Notes: a model not told the origin generated them from the sequence alone. A stretch of DNA of 43,116 nucleotides from Chitinophaga costaii (GCF_900094705.1 NZ_FMAR01000020.1:1-43116), one strand, 5' to 3'; shown: positions 1 through 9,798, counted from the stretch's first letter. A program made the numbers and translations.

Positions 1-72
1 GTTACTAACGAACGGCTCACCGAAGCTGGGTATGTATCCCTGACCGACTGTTACCTGAAAGCTCGGAACTAA
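1..72 (+). CDS. Group II intron maturase/reverse transcriptase, C-terminal end only
   Basis: Reading from base 1 gives 23 codons and a TAA stop at 70-72. The peptide contains NERLTEAGYVSLTDCYLK, which resembles the extreme C-terminus of group II intron-encoded proteins (maturase/endonuclease end). The full protein would be about 400-600 residues, so nearly all of it lies outside the window. Its stop sits 8 bases before intron domain V, as expected for an ORF in domain IV that runs close to domain V. The peptide resemblance alone is modest; the intron RNA structure immediately downstream makes the call secure. Confidence 0.75.
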   Translation, partial: VTNERLTEAGYVSLTDCYLKARN

Positions 73-156
73 ATTAAGGAACCGCCGTATACCGAACGGT
101 ACGTACGGTGGTGTGAGAGGACAGGTAGGGAATTAATCCCTACCTTCCTACTCGAT
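1..156 (+). mobile_element. Group II intron, 3' end (domains V and VI)
   Basis: Domain V is the hairpin 81-112: a nine-pair lower stem (81-89 with 104-112), a GAAC terminal loop at 94-97 and a two-base bulge near 102-103. The catalytic triad position (83-85) reads CGC, paired to GTG at 108-110 with a central G-U pair; most classes have AGC here, while CGC is known from class C introns. Domain VI spans about 115-153: 115-121 pairs with 146-153, leaving A150 bulged as the branch point, 7 bases from the 3' end, and the inner stem 123-130/138-145 is perfect. The intron ends in AT at 155-156, fitting the family rule of an AY 3' end. The rest of the intron lies left of the window. Confidence 0.88.
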
Positions 157-508
157 TGGCAGTTACACTCACCCCTTCACCAAACCATGCGGACGCTTAG
201 TGCTCAGGGCTAAGGAAAGAAATGGAATATAGTTTAAAGCCCTCCGGAAGTTTACCAGAACCTAGCAGGTAATGGGTGGAAAATAGGTGCTGCCAATTAT
301 TGCACCTTACCTAAGGATGGTGCTCCTGGAAATTTTATTTAACCGCCGGATAGGTCAGGGGGAATTGCCGGGAAAGTAACTTATGGCCATTTAAATTAAA
401 GACCAACAACGGGACACTCTATGCATGCTATAAAAAATAGGTAGTATTCCTAACTGTAAATCGCTGCTTCATATGCTTTATGGAAGCTTAGCCGTAGGTG
501 GCTAAGTA
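157..508. other. 352-base stretch without a recognisable gene
   Basis: This is the 3' exon side of the left intron up to the end of the protease gene. All frames are broken by stops; the longest readable piece (from the ATG at about 222) gives only 16 residues and resembles nothing I know. A perfect hairpin lies at 487-506 (seven-pair stem, loop 494-499) just beyond the protease stop; it could help terminate the minus-strand protease transcript, but it lacks a T-run. I see no RNA gene or transposon end here. Confidence 0.4.
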
Positions 509-2065
509 CTAGGCCAATGCTTTTAGTAACGCTGTGCCATCCGGCACGCCTAAGCCGGAGCAGGCATCCCAGCCGGGTCCTGCACGATAGCCCTTATTGC
601 CGGCCACGGTAATGTTATCGCCTTCCGTAATATCGCGGCATACGCTGGGTTGTGCATATAATTTGGGGTGAATGAAACCTGCATTTTTTTGCAACTTTTC
701 GTTGATAAGGGCCAGTAGCCCAGCCATCAAAGGCGCAACTGCGCTGGTACCGCCAATGACAAAGCGTTGTCCGTCTACCAACACATTATAGCCCGTTTCG
801 GGATCGGCCAGGGCGGCTACGTCCGGAAGGCCACGACCGGGCTTTTGCGTATTCACTGACACGGGCACCTGGGCCTTACTTTGATAATCGGGCAGGGGAA
901 ATACCTCGCTAACGCCGCCCCCGGTGGCGCTGTCGTTGCTTTCGTGCCAGGTTACTTCCTGGGTTATTTTACCATCGGTCACTGTGAGTTTTGTGCCGCC
1001 GCAGGCCAGCACATAAGGGCTGGATGCGGGGAAGTCGGCATGAGCCTTGCCATCATTCACACTATCGTTAGAACCGGTGTCGCCAGCAGCCGCACATACG
1101 GTAATGCCCAGGGTGGCGGCTTCCTGGAAGGCTTTGTTAAAGCTTTGCAGGGATTGTTGGGTCCAGTTCACTTCTGCGGCGCCCCAACTGATGGAGATGA
1201 CCGATGGTGGATAGGTATCATTATGAATGGCTTGTGTGATGGCATCGAGAAAACCCTGGTCGCTATTCGGTGCAAAATACACGGCCAGCGTGGCGTCTGG
1301 AGCAATGGCACCGGCTACCTCTATATCCAGCAGCACCTCTCCATCGGCACTATCTGCGGTAGTGGGGGCGTTATGCGCACCATCTACTGATATGGCTACC
1401 ACTTTGGGCACCGCGCGGTTAAGTCCTTTAAAGTAGTTATTAAGATCTGCCGTTTTGTAACCACCACCCAGTTCTATGATGGCAATCGTTTGTGCCTTGC
1501 CAGTGGCGTCTTGGGGATAATGATAGAGTGTGGCCAGTTCGTTTGGGTTAAAGGAGGTAGTGGTGGCTGTGTGGGGTCTTGCCTGAAATTTGGGGGTGGC
1601 AGCGTCGCGGTCGTCGAGGCCAAATACTCCTTCAATAATACCAGCTAGTTCCTGCGGCACCTGTATATTGCCACTGCGTCCATAGAATGTTTTACCATGC
1701 TGCTCATACTGTTGCAGGCTTACTTTAAAGGCTTCCGCTAGCTGTGATGAAGTGCCGCGCAACTGTACTGTGCGGGTACGTGCATCTGCTTTCACTATGG
1801 AAAGACCCATCATGTGAGCAAAGTCGGTGATTTGCCGTATGTCTTCAGGCCGGGCGCTATACTTTTCATAAAATGCGGCGCGGGTGGGCGGCGCAAAAGA
1901 TTGGGCATTGTTTTCCGAAAGCAGGTCTGGCAGCGGTGTTTTAGGTTGCAGGCGAATGCTTACCGTGATCAGCCTGTCTTTGCCGATGGATTTAGACTGA
2001 ATACCGGTGGGTTGTTTTTTATAACTGCCGGGTAATACCACGTATTGGGAGAACTGGGATTTCAT
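509..2065 (-). CDS. S53 family serine-carboxyl protease (sedolisin/kumamolisin-like)
   Basis: A 518-residue acid-type endopeptidase precursor. Residues about 8-150 match the pro-kumamolisin activation domain (fold inhibitor removed on maturation); residues about 170-515 are the subtilisin-like catalytic domain. The family catalytic residues are visible: Glu243 and Asp247 in DGEVLLDIEV, Asp329 in AAAGDTGS (oxyanion hole) and Ser441 in GGTSAVAP. The C-terminal calcium site is also present (DITEGD from Asp478, GPGWDACSG around Asp500). No classical signal peptide is seen at the N-terminus, as in kumamolisin itself, so the export route is unclear. It is a single gene transcribed away from the sigma-factor gene to its right and next to the left intron. 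Length and motifs are complete, so it is probably active. Confidence 0.93.
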   Translation of the reverse strand: MKSQFSQYVVLPGSYKKQPTGIQSKSIGKDRLITVSIRLQPKTPLPDLLSENNAQSFAPPTRAAFYEKYSARPEDIRQITDFAHMMGLSIVKADARTRTVQLRGTSSQLAEAFKVSLQQYEQHGKTFYGRSGNIQVPQELAGIIEGVFGLDDRDAATPKFQARPHTATTTSFNPNELATLYHYPQDATGKAQTIAIIELGGGYKTADLNNYFKGLNRAVPKVVAISVDGAHNAPTTADSADGEVLLDIEVAGAIAPDATLAVYFAPNSDQGFLDAITQAIHNDTYPPSVISISWGAAEVNWTQQSLQSFNKAFQEAATLGITVCAAAGDTGSNDSVNDGKAHADFPASSPYVLACGGTKLTVTDGKITQEVTWHESNDSATGGGVSEVFPLPDYQSKAQVPVSVNTQKPGRGLPDVAALADPETGYNVLVDGQRFVIGGTSAVAPLMAGLLALINEKLQKNAGFIHPKLYAQPSVCRDITEGDNITVAGNKGYRAGPGWDACSGLGVPDGTALLKALA

Positions 2066-2365
2066 ATAAAAAGCATTACTATGTTTTCAAAAAAACAGGG
2101 AGCGGGGTAAACGGGGCTGTGAAAAACCTGGCGTTCCCTGGCATTAAAATTAAAACCATATAGCGCAAGGGAACTGCGTAGTGATATAGGAAAATACGGA
2201 TAAAAAAGGCAAACAGGAAAATAAAATTGCTAAATTGTTTGCAGTTCTGAGAATAATTTGCAAGTTTTAAAGAAGCTATTCATCCATTATCAGGCCAATT
2301 CATTGCATAGACATCACCTGTATTATCAACCAAATGCCGTCACAGTGGAGAATATATTGCAAGAC

Positions 2366-2968
2366 ATGCTAAAGCCTTCGGGTATGCAGGTGGTCACTTC
2401 CAGGATCAGCTTGTGGGAGCGTTTCCAGCAAGGCGACCGGGAAGCGTTTGCGCTGCTGTACCGGGAGCATGTGGATGACCTGTATCATTATGGGATGCAC
2501 TTCTGCGCGGATGGCGAGCGTGTGAAAGACTGCCTGCAAGATCTTTTCCAGGATTTGTGGCAGAGCCGGGAACACTTATCTGCCAACATCCGCAATATCC
2601 GTTATTATTTACTGAGCAGCCTGCGCCGCAGGCTATTACGTTCCCTGCACCGCGACCGTAACTGGTTTAGCCGCCCGGATATGGAAAGTTTTGAACTGGA
2701 ATGCACCCTGCCCAGGGAACACCAGCTCATTAACGATGAAAGTGCTGCGGCCCGCATCCGTGACTTACAGCGTGCGTTATCCGGCCTTACCCGCCGCCAG
2801 CGTGAAGCCATTTACCTGCGTTTTTACCAGGACCTGTCCTACGATGAAGTGGCAGAATTGATGGTGATGAAAATAGATTCTGTTTATAATACCATTTCTA
2901 AGGCTATCGGCGCACTTAAAAAAGCGTTGCTATTACCATTATTCCTGTTGCTACTACAATATGCCTGA
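2366..2968 (+). CDS. ECF RNA polymerase sigma factor, FecI-like
   Basis: Extracytoplasmic-function sigma factor expected to direct transcription of the adjacent SusC/SusD locus under control of the FecR protein that follows. Sigma region 2 covers the part around FALLYREHVDDLYHY and the DCLQDLFQDLW segment; region 4 covers LSGLTRRQREAIYLRFYQDLSYDE, with the helix-turn-helix running into VYNTISKAI. There is no region 3, as normal for ECF factors. The frame is open from a TTG at 2258, but that would add about 40 residues with no family counterpart; ATG 2366 or ATG 2384 gives the usual length (about 195-200 residues), and 2366 was chosen. The gene is complete and precedes the anti-sigma gene by 126 bases. 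Confidence 0.88.
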   Translation: MLKPSGMQVVTSRISLWERFQQGDREAFALLYREHVDDLYHYGMHFCADGERVKDCLQDLFQDLWQSREHLSANIRNIRYYLLSSLRRRLLRSLHRDRNWFSRPDMESFELECTLPREHQLINDESAAARIRDLQRALSGLTRRQREAIYLRFYQDLSYDEVAELMVMKIDSVYNTISKAIGALKKALLLPLFLLLLQYA

Positions 2969-3094
2969 TGCGCTAAAAACTGCTACCACACTATATGCGC
3001 ACATTTTATACTCCCAATCTACCACGGGAAAAATGCTATCCAGCTGAAAAAAAATAAATATTTCTTGTAATAATTGATGAGATGAGGGCCGTGG

Positions 3095-4177
3095 GTGGCT
3101 CTATATAATAAATGCACCCACTTGGCTATAAAAGATTATGCTTCGTATACGGCACAGGAACTGGCTTTAGATGAGAGTTTCCAGCAATGGGTGCTCCGGC
3201 CGGAAGGTGGTTCCAGATTTTGGGAGCAATGGCGTATGGTACATCCGGAAAAGCAAGCGGATATACAACTGGCCATCACTTTAGTGCGCGGTATCGGTTT
3301 TAAATCCTACACGCTGGATACTGCCCAGCAGGATAGGCTATGGGAAACGCTCTGGGAGCATATAGGGGAAGAAGAACAACATTCCTCCATTAAAATAACA
3401 GCTACCACAAAATATACAGGATACAAAAGTGCCTGGAAATATGCCGCAGCCTTACTATTTGGGGTTGCCGTATCGGCGGGATGGATGCTGCTGCACAATC
3501 CCCAGCGCGCAGCACCTATGCAAACGCTGGCCCTGCGCACGGCTTATGGCGAAAAGAAAGACTTCTATTTACCAGATAGCACAATGGTTACGATGAATGC
3601 CAATACCCGTTTGCTGTACACCGCTACAGATACCGGTCGCCGCGAGGTGTGGCTGGACGGGGAAGCTTACTTCAAAGTAAAACACGCGCAAGGCCAACGA
3701 CCATTTTCTGTGCACACTTATGATAATGTTTCGGTGGCAGTACTGGGTACAGCGTTTAACATCAATAGTATGGGCAAGCAGGTGCAGGTGGTGCTGGAAG
3801 AAGGTAATGTACGCCTGGACCTGGGGGAAGCTTCCTCCAATAACAACCACGAATTATATTTACGACCCGGTGAAATGCTTACCTATAATAAAGCAGACGG
3901 GCAATATGCAAAAGCAACGGTACTCACCGCAACTTATATAGCCTGGAAAAAAGGCCGCTTGGAAATGGATAATTACAACCTAGCTGATGCAGCCGTATTT
4001 ATGGAGCAGGTGTTCGGACAGCACCTGGTTGTATCAGATAAAAACCTGTTACTACGTAAGATTTCCGGTTCTATGCCCATCGTATACAATGCAGATACCA
4101 TGCTCATGCAATTGGGAAAGATATTTAAAGTAAAAGTAGGCAGGAGCGGGGACGACGTTTGGATTAATGGCAAATAA
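3095..4177 (+). CDS. FecR-type transmembrane anti-sigma factor
   Basis: Single-pass inner-membrane regulator that binds the ECF sigma factor in the cytoplasm and senses the TonB-dependent receptor from the periplasm. Residues 1-110 form the cytoplasmic part, 114-134 a transmembrane helix, about 149-240 the FecR domain (LPDSTMVTMNANTRL and WLDGEAYFKV are typical), and about 285-350 the C-terminal DUF4974-type domain with the usual LEMDNYNLADAA stretch. The start is uncertain: the frame first opens at GTG 3095, and TTG 3122 is an alternative. The gene sits between the sigma gene and a SusC receptor that has an STN signalling domain, the classic trans-envelope signalling triad. Confidence 0.9.
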   Translation: MALYNKCTHLAIKDYASYTAQELALDESFQQWVLRPEGGSRFWEQWRMVHPEKQADIQLAITLVRGIGFKSYTLDTAQQDRLWETLWEHIGEEEQHSSIKITATTKYTGYKSAWKYAAALLFGVAVSAGWMLLHNPQRAAPMQTLALRTAYGEKKDFYLPDSTMVTMNANTRLLYTATDTGRREVWLDGEAYFKVKHAQGQRPFSVHTYDNVSVAVLGTAFNINSMGKQVQVVLEEGNVRLDLGEASSNNNHELYLRPGEMLTYNKADGQYAKATVLTATYIAWKKGRLEMDNYNLADAAVFMEQVFGQHLVVSDKNLLLRKISGSMPIVYNADTMLMQLGKIFKVKVGRSGDDVWINGK

Positions 4178-4464
4178 GCCAGCATACCACTAGCATAAAA
4201 TAAAACAGTACATACTACTAAACCAAAAACAATAATTATTTACCTGTAATCAATCAACCAAGGTCGCCGGCTTCACGTCTGGCAGTATAGAATCATTATT
4301 TGCATTAACAGTTACATGGCGTTGCACAACACGTGGTTTATATAACCGGTGTCTTGTACCGTGCTGTTTGTGACTATTTACTTAACAGTTGTTGCCGGCG
4401 GTATTTCGCGGTAGGTATTACCTGCGCGATAGATAACAGGCAACGAAAAAAAATCCTGCTCCAA
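4178..4464. other. FecR-SusC intergenic region, probable regulated promoter
   Basis: 287 bases with no credible gene. The receptor frame remains open upstream to 4333, but that piece (cysteine- and arginine-rich, no signal peptide) is not coding-like. The region probably holds the promoter used by the neighbouring ECF sigma factor; no clear TAnnTTTG housekeeping box was found, and no Rho-independent terminator follows fecR. The promoter role is inferred from position only. Confidence 0.35.
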
Positions 4465-7400
4465 ATGAAAAGAGGTGTACATGTGATGCTAATGTTTCCA
4501 TTAGCCCTGTTATTACCAACATCTTCGTTGCTGGCCAGACAAGTGGCTGCCAGCGCAGATCAGCCGGTAGTGGCTGCCGAAGCCCTGCCTGCTGCGGCAG
4601 CGCCACAGCCAGAGGAAGTAACGCTGAAGTTCGCATTCCAGGAAATTGAAGACAAATTCAGTGTTTCCATCGCCTACAAAAGCGAACTGGTGAAAAGCAA
4701 GAAGCTACAATTTGCCGTCAACGATTTTAAGTCTCCCGAAGAGGCGTTGGAAAAAGCATTGAAGGCCTTTCCCTTGCATTTTGAAAAAGTGCGGGAACAT
4801 TTTTATATGGTCACCGAAAAGGAGTTAAGCGGCTCCGGCGAAGCCATACAGCAAGACCCCGTGCAGGGCGTCGTAAGAGATGAAAAGGGCAATGCCCTGG
4901 CCGGTGTAACGGTGAAAGTGAAAGGTACCAGCATTGGTACGGTAACAGATATTACCGGCCATTTTAAGTTGCAAACACCCGGTACTACCGGTGAGCAGCT
5001 CGAAGTGACCTACATTGGTTTTGAAACACAGACCATCAATATACGCGGACAACTGGAATTTAATCTTATTCTTAAAGAAAGCTCCAGTTCTCTGAATGAA
5101 GTAGTAGTAACCGGTTATACTACCCAGAAAAAGAAAGACCTTACCGGCGCGGTGTCTGTGGTGAAAATGGACGCGCTTACCCGCCAACCTACTTCCGATG
5201 TAACCTCGCAACTGCAAGGCCAGGCGTCGGGTGTAACAGTGGTAGGTGGTGGACAGCCTGGTCAGCAGCCAGACATCCGCATCCGGGGTGTAAATACCTT
5301 TGGTGATAATACCCCCCTGTATGTAGTAGACGGTGTACCTACTGGTAATGTTTCCGACATAAACCCGGCAGACATTGCCTCTATGCAGGTACTTAAAGAT
5401 GCGGGTGCAGCTTCTATTTACGGTGCACGGGCATCTAACGGGGTAATTATCGTGACCACCAAAAGAGGCGGGGGTAAAATAAAAATTACCTACGATGGTT
5501 ATTATGGTGTGCAACATCCCAAGGGTGGTAACGTGCTGCATACGCTCAATACCCAGGAAATGGCCAACCTGCGCTGGAAAGCCATGGAAAATCCCGGCAG
5601 TGATCTATATGGCTATGGCACCACGCCGGTAATCCCGGACTACATTGCGCCCAAAGGTGCCATGGAAGGCGATCCCAGCGTAGATCCTTCCTTGTATAAT
5701 GTAAACCCAAACTATACCTCCCTCGATGAGTATAACAACTTTTACCGTATTACCAGGGCTAATAAACAAGGTACCGATTGGTACCATGCCGTGTTTAAAA
5801 ATGCGCCCATCACCAGTCATAACCTTACGGCTACCGGTAGTACAGATAAGGCCAGTTACCTTTTCTCGCTAAACTATTTTAACCAGCAAGGTACCCTGGA
5901 CTATACCTACTACAAACGCTACACACTGCGATCGAATACTTCGTACAATATTACAGATCACATCCGCGTAGGGGAAAATCTTGCCTTCTCTATGGTAGAT
6001 AACCCACAGGTAGCAGTGTTAAGTCCAGATGGTATACTGGCCATGGTAATGCGCGAGCAGCCCATTATTCCAGTGTACGACATCAAAGGTAATTTTGCCG
6101 GCTCTTATGGTGGAAACGAACTGGGTGATGCAGAAAACCCGGTGGCTAATCAATACCGCACCCGCAACAACAAGGGCTTTACCACCCGCTTGTTTGGGAA
6201 CGTATTTGCCGAGGTAGACCTGTTCAAGAAATTTACCCTCCGCACCAGCTTTGGCGGCGATGTAGGGTCCGACTGGGCACACTCCTTTTCCTATCCTACC
6301 TACGAAAACAAGGAATATTTTTCGATCAATCAATACAGCCAGTCTGCCGATAATAGCCACGAATGGACCTGGACCAATACCCTTACTTATCACAGCCTGC
6401 TTGGTAAATACCATGATCTGAAAGTAATTGTGGGTACGGAAGCTAACGATTCGCGCTCTAACAGTGTAGGCGGTAGCACCTCAGATTACTACAGCTTCGA
6501 TCCGCCTTACCCAACACTGAGCACCGGCTCCGGTTTACGTACAAACTATAGCGATTCCTATATTCGCAGTCTGTTTTCTCTGATAGGCCGTGTAGATTAT
6601 GCGTTTAAAGATAAATACCTGATCGGCTTTACCATCCGCCGCGATGGTAGCTCCGTTTTTGTAGATAACAAGTATGGTAATTTCCCCGCTGTAAGTGCTG
6701 CCTGGCGTATTTCTGATGAGAAATTTATGAAAGGAATTACCTGGCTTACCGATCTGAAGATCCGCGGTAGTTACGGTATCATGGGTAATCAGCAGAACCC
6801 CTCGCAAACAAATGGTTATACCACCTTTGCCGGCGTACGCACCTCTTCCTACTACGACCTGGGCGGTACAAACAACAGCATTGTGGAAGGCTTCCAGCCC
6901 TCACAAATTGGCGCGCCGCAGGCCAAATGGGAAAAGGATATTAATACCAACGTGGGTTTCGACGCCACCCTGCTGGGCGATCACATCGATATTAGCGCCG
7001 ACTACTATCAGAAGGATATTAAAGACCTGCTGTACAATCCCACTATGCCAGGCTTAGTAGGTACGGCTACCACGCCTTACATTAATGTGGGCAGTATGCA
7101 AAATCATGGGATAGACCTCTCCCTGGGAGGCCACACCACTATTGCACACGACCTGCGCCTGGATGCCACCATTACCTTCACCGCTTACAAAAACAAAGTG
7201 GTGAAAGTGGCAGACAACTCCAACTATTTTGATATAGGTAAAGACCGACTGGGCAACATTATCCGCAACCAGGTAGGCCACCCTACGTCCGCATTCTTTG
7301 GTTACAAGATCGATGGTTTCTTTAATAGCCAGGAAGATATTGATAATGCAGATGCACAGGCCCGGAAAAATGGCGACCCCGATGCCATTTACGAAACTGA

Positions 7401-7989
7401 TGAAGGCATTGGCCGTTTCAAATACAAAGACGTGAATGGCGATGGTCAGATTACGCCCGACGACCGTACCTTCCTGGGAAGCCCCCATCCCGATTTTGCC
7501 TATGGCCTGAACCTGGGACTGGCATATAAAGGTTTCGATTTCTCTATGACACTTTATGGCACCCAGGGCAATGATATCTGGAACAGCGTACTGTGGTGGC
7601 GCGACTTTTACGGCAACTTTGCCAGCGCAAAAAGCAAAACCGCTTTATACAATTCCTGGACAGATGAAAATCACCATGCAAAAGCACCGAAACAGGAAGA
7701 GAAATCCTACTTCAGCACCGGTGGTACGGCTAATTCTTATTACATAGAAAATGGTAGTTACCTCCGTTGTAAGAATATGCAACTGGGTTATACCTTGCCA
7801 TCTTCTTTGTTAGGAAAGTATGGTGTTACTAAAGTGCACATTTATGTACAGGCTGCCAACCTCTTTACCATTACTAAATACTCCGGCCTGGACCCAGAGC
7901 TGAGCGGCGGGGTAACCGGGTTTGGTGTAGACAATATGGGGTATCCTAACCAGCGGCAATACCTGGTAGGTCTGAATGTAGGTTTTTAG
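4465..7989 (+). CDS. SusC/RagA-family TonB-dependent outer-membrane receptor with STN domain
   Basis: A 1174-residue outer-membrane transporter that imports a glycan bound by the SusD protein encoded just downstream. The ATG at 4465 is preferred because it directly precedes a signal peptide (MKRGVHVMLMFPLALLLP). Domains counted from this start: STN/secretin-TonB short N-terminal domain about 52-118, which links the receptor to FecR signalling; carboxypeptidase-D regulatory-like domain about 132-205; SusC signature LNEVVVTGYTTQKKKDLTGA about 210; plug about 215-340 including PLYVVDGVP and the ASIYGARASNGVIIVTTK segment; then the 22-strand barrel ending in a C-terminal phenylalanine (VGLNVGF), as expected for barrel assembly. 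It lies 24 bases before the susD-like gene, so the two are co-transcribed. Confidence 0.95.
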   Translation: MKRGVHVMLMFPLALLLPTSSLLARQVAASADQPVVAAEALPAAAAPQPEEVTLKFAFQEIEDKFSVSIAYKSELVKSKKLQFAVNDFKSPEEALEKALKAFPLHFEKVREHFYMVTEKELSGSGEAIQQDPVQGVVRDEKGNALAGVTVKVKGTSIGTVTDITGHFKLQTPGTTGEQLEVTYIGFETQTINIRGQLEFNLILKESSSSLNEVVVTGYTTQKKKDLTGAVSVVKMDALTRQPTSDVTSQLQGQASGVTVVGGGQPGQQPDIRIRGVNTFGDNTPLYVVDGVPTGNVSDINPADIASMQVLKDAGAASIYGARASNGVIIVTTKRGGGKIKITYDGYYGVQHPKGGNVLHTLNTQEMANLRWKAMENPGSDLYGYGTTPVIPDYIAPKGAMEGDPSVDPSLYNVNPNYTSLDEYNNFYRITRANKQGTDWYHAVFKNAPITSHNLTATGSTDKASYLFSLNYFNQQGTLDYTYYKRYTLRSNTSYNITDHIRVGENLAFSMVDNPQVAVLSPDGILAMVMREQPIIPVYDIKGNFAGSYGGNELGDAENPVANQYRTRNNKGFTTRLFGNVFAEVDLFKKFTLRTSFGGDVGSDWAHSFSYPTYENKEYFSINQYSQSADNSHEWTWTNTLTYHSLLGKYHDLKVIVGTEANDSRSNSVGGSTSDYYSFDPPYPTLSTGSGLRTNYSDSYIRSLFSLIGRVDYAFKDKYLIGFTIRRDGSSVFVDNKYGNFPAVSAAWRISDEKFMKGITWLTDLKIRGSYGIMGNQQNPSQTNGYTTFAGVRTSSYYDLGGTNNSIVEGFQPSQIGAPQAKWEKDINTNVGFDATLLGDHIDISADYYQKDIKDLLYNPTMPGLVGTATTPYINVGSMQNHGIDLSLGGHTTIAHDLRLDATITFTAYKNKVVKVADNSNYFDIGKDRLGNIIRNQVGHPTSAFFGYKIDGFFNSQEDIDNADAQARKNGDPDAIYETDEGIGRFKYKDVNGDGQITPDDRTFLGSPHPDFAYGLNLGLAYKGFDFSMTLYGTQGNDIWNSVLWWRDFYGNFASAKSKTALYNSWTDENHHAKAPKQEEKSYFSTGGTANSYYIENGSYLRCKNMQLGYTLPSSLLGKYGVTKVHIYVQAANLFTITKYSGLDPELSGGVTGFGVDNMGYPNQRQYLVGLNVGF

Positions 7990-8013
7990 TTCTTTACTTT
8001 TAAAATCAGGAAT

Positions 8014-9798
8014 ATGAAACGTATAAAAAATCGTTTAAGTTATATATCCATCCTTGCCGCCATGCCGCTAATATTCGGCTGTTCCAAAAGTTTCCTGAAA
8101 CATGACCCGCCAGGTACCCTGGGCATAGACGTGCTGGCCAATAAACAGGGGGTAACAAACCTGCTGGTAGGTGCATACGGTGCGTTGGACGGACAGAACG
8201 ACAATGGCGATATGATTAACCTGAATGGCGGTGGCGGCTTTGCGGTATCGCCAGACAACTGGATCTATGGTGCTTTAGTGGGTGGCGATGCGCATAAAGG
8301 TAGCACCAGCGGCGACCAGGATGATATGCTCCGCATAGCAGCTTTTACGTCAGATCCTACCCTTAGTTTCTATAACGACAAATGGGTGTGTTCATATGAA
8401 GGCATTAAACGCTGTAATCTTGTACTCACCACCTTGCGCCAGGTAACGGATATGACCGATGAAGAAAAAACGGAAATGGCTGCAGAAGCACGTTTCCTGC
8501 GTGGTCATTATTTCTTTGATCTGCGCAAGATGTTTAAAAAAGTACCCTGGGTTGGGGAAGATTCTACCAGCGTTACAATTAAAAATGATCAGGAGATTTA
8601 TCCAAATATCGAAGCAGATTTTCAATTTGCCATGGAAAACCTGCCGGCTACACAACCACAGGTAGGACAGGTGAATAAATACGCTGCAGAAGTGTACCTG
8701 GCCAAGACTTACCTGTATGAGAAAAATTATGCAGCCGCCCTGCCACTGTTTACCGATGCGATCAACAGCGGAGAAACCAGCAACGGCCTGAAATATGCGT
8801 TGGTACCCCGTTTTGAAGATAACTGGGATGCCGCTACGGAAAATAATTCGGAATCCGTATTTGCCATACAGAACAACGTAGCTGATGGTACCGTAACGGC
8901 GGCCAATGCCAACCAGGGAGATATGCTGAATTATCCCGCTATCATAGCACCCTGTTGCGGTTTCTTCCAGCCATCTTTCGACCTGGTGAACTCGTTCCGT
9001 ACTACGTCCGATGGATTGCCTTACCTGGATGATTACAACAGCCACGCTGTAAAAAGTGATAAAGGTATTCCCAGTAGCAGTCCCTTTACGCCCGATGATG
9101 GCCCGCTGGACCCACGGCTGGACTGGACGGCTGGCCGTCGTGGTATTCCTTACCTCGACTGGGGCCCACATCCAGGCCCTGACTGGATAGGCGATCCTGG
9201 TTATGCTGGTCCTTATTCCCCGGTGAAAATGATGTATCGCCAGGCTACCATGAATATATATGCCGACTTTAGCGAATGGGCACCCGGTACAGCCATTAAT
9301 ACCCTGATCATCCGTTTTGCAGATGTATTGCTCATGGCTGCCGAATGTGAAGTAGAAGCTGGATCCTTAGATAAGGCAGAAGAGTATGTAAATATGGTTC
9401 GCAATCGCGCTGCCAACCCGGTTAGCTGGGTGTACAAATACAAAAACGATGATGACCCTACCGGTGGCTTTAGCACTACGCCTGCCGCCAATTATAAGAT
9501 CAGCCCTTATCCGGCTGGCGCCTTTTCCTCCAAAGATTACGCTAACAAAGCCATTCGCTTTGAACGTAAGCTGGAACTGGCTATGGAAGGTCATCGCTTC
9601 TTCGACCTGGTGCGTTGGGGCATCGCATCAGATGCACTGAATAACTACTTTACGGCAGAATTGAAAAATGGTCTTACCGACTACAATGGCCTAAGCCCTC
9701 ACTTCGTGACCGGAAAAAGCGAGTATTTCCCCATACCACAGCGGCAAATTGATCTGAGTACCTCGAACGGTGTTCCTACCTTGGAACAGAACTATTGA
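8014..9798 (+). CDS. SusD/RagB-family glycan-binding outer-membrane lipoprotein
   Basis: A 594-residue surface lipoprotein that forms the lid of the SusC transporter and captures its glycan. The N-terminus is a lipoprotein signal with lipobox LIFGC (Cys23). TPR-like helices follow (for example EEKTEMAAEARFLRGHYFFD, a strong family signature, and AAEVYLAKTYLYEKNY), and the C-terminal RagB/SusD segment holds FERKLELAMEGHRFFDLVRW and YFPIPQRQIDLS near the end. The length is usual for the family. It is translated from the receptor transcript and followed by a strong terminator at 9820-9858, so the enzyme and transporter genes downstream probably have their own promoter or depend on read-through. 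Which glycan it binds cannot be read from the sequence. Confidence 0.95.
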   Translation: MKRIKNRLSYISILAAMPLIFGCSKSFLKHDPPGTLGIDVLANKQGVTNLLVGAYGALDGQNDNGDMINLNGGGGFAVSPDNWIYGALVGGDAHKGSTSGDQDDMLRIAAFTSDPTLSFYNDKWVCSYEGIKRCNLVLTTLRQVTDMTDEEKTEMAAEARFLRGHYFFDLRKMFKKVPWVGEDSTSVTIKNDQEIYPNIEADFQFAMENLPATQPQVGQVNKYAAEVYLAKTYLYEKNYAAALPLFTDAINSGETSNGLKYALVPRFEDNWDAATENNSESVFAIQNNVADGTVTAANANQGDMLNYPAIIAPCCGFFQPSFDLVNSFRTTSDGLPYLDDYNSHAVKSDKGIPSSSPFTPDDGPLDPRLDWTAGRRGIPYLDWGPHPGPDWIGDPGYAGPYSPVKMMYRQATMNIYADFSEWAPGTAINTLIIRFADVLLMAAECEVEAGSLDKAEEYVNMVRNRAANPVSWVYKYKNDDDPTGGFSTTPAANYKISPYPAGAFSSKDYANKAIRFERKLELAMEGHRFFDLVRWGIASDALNNYFTAELKNGLTDYNGLSPHFVTGKSEYFPIPQRQIDLSTSNGVPTLEQNY

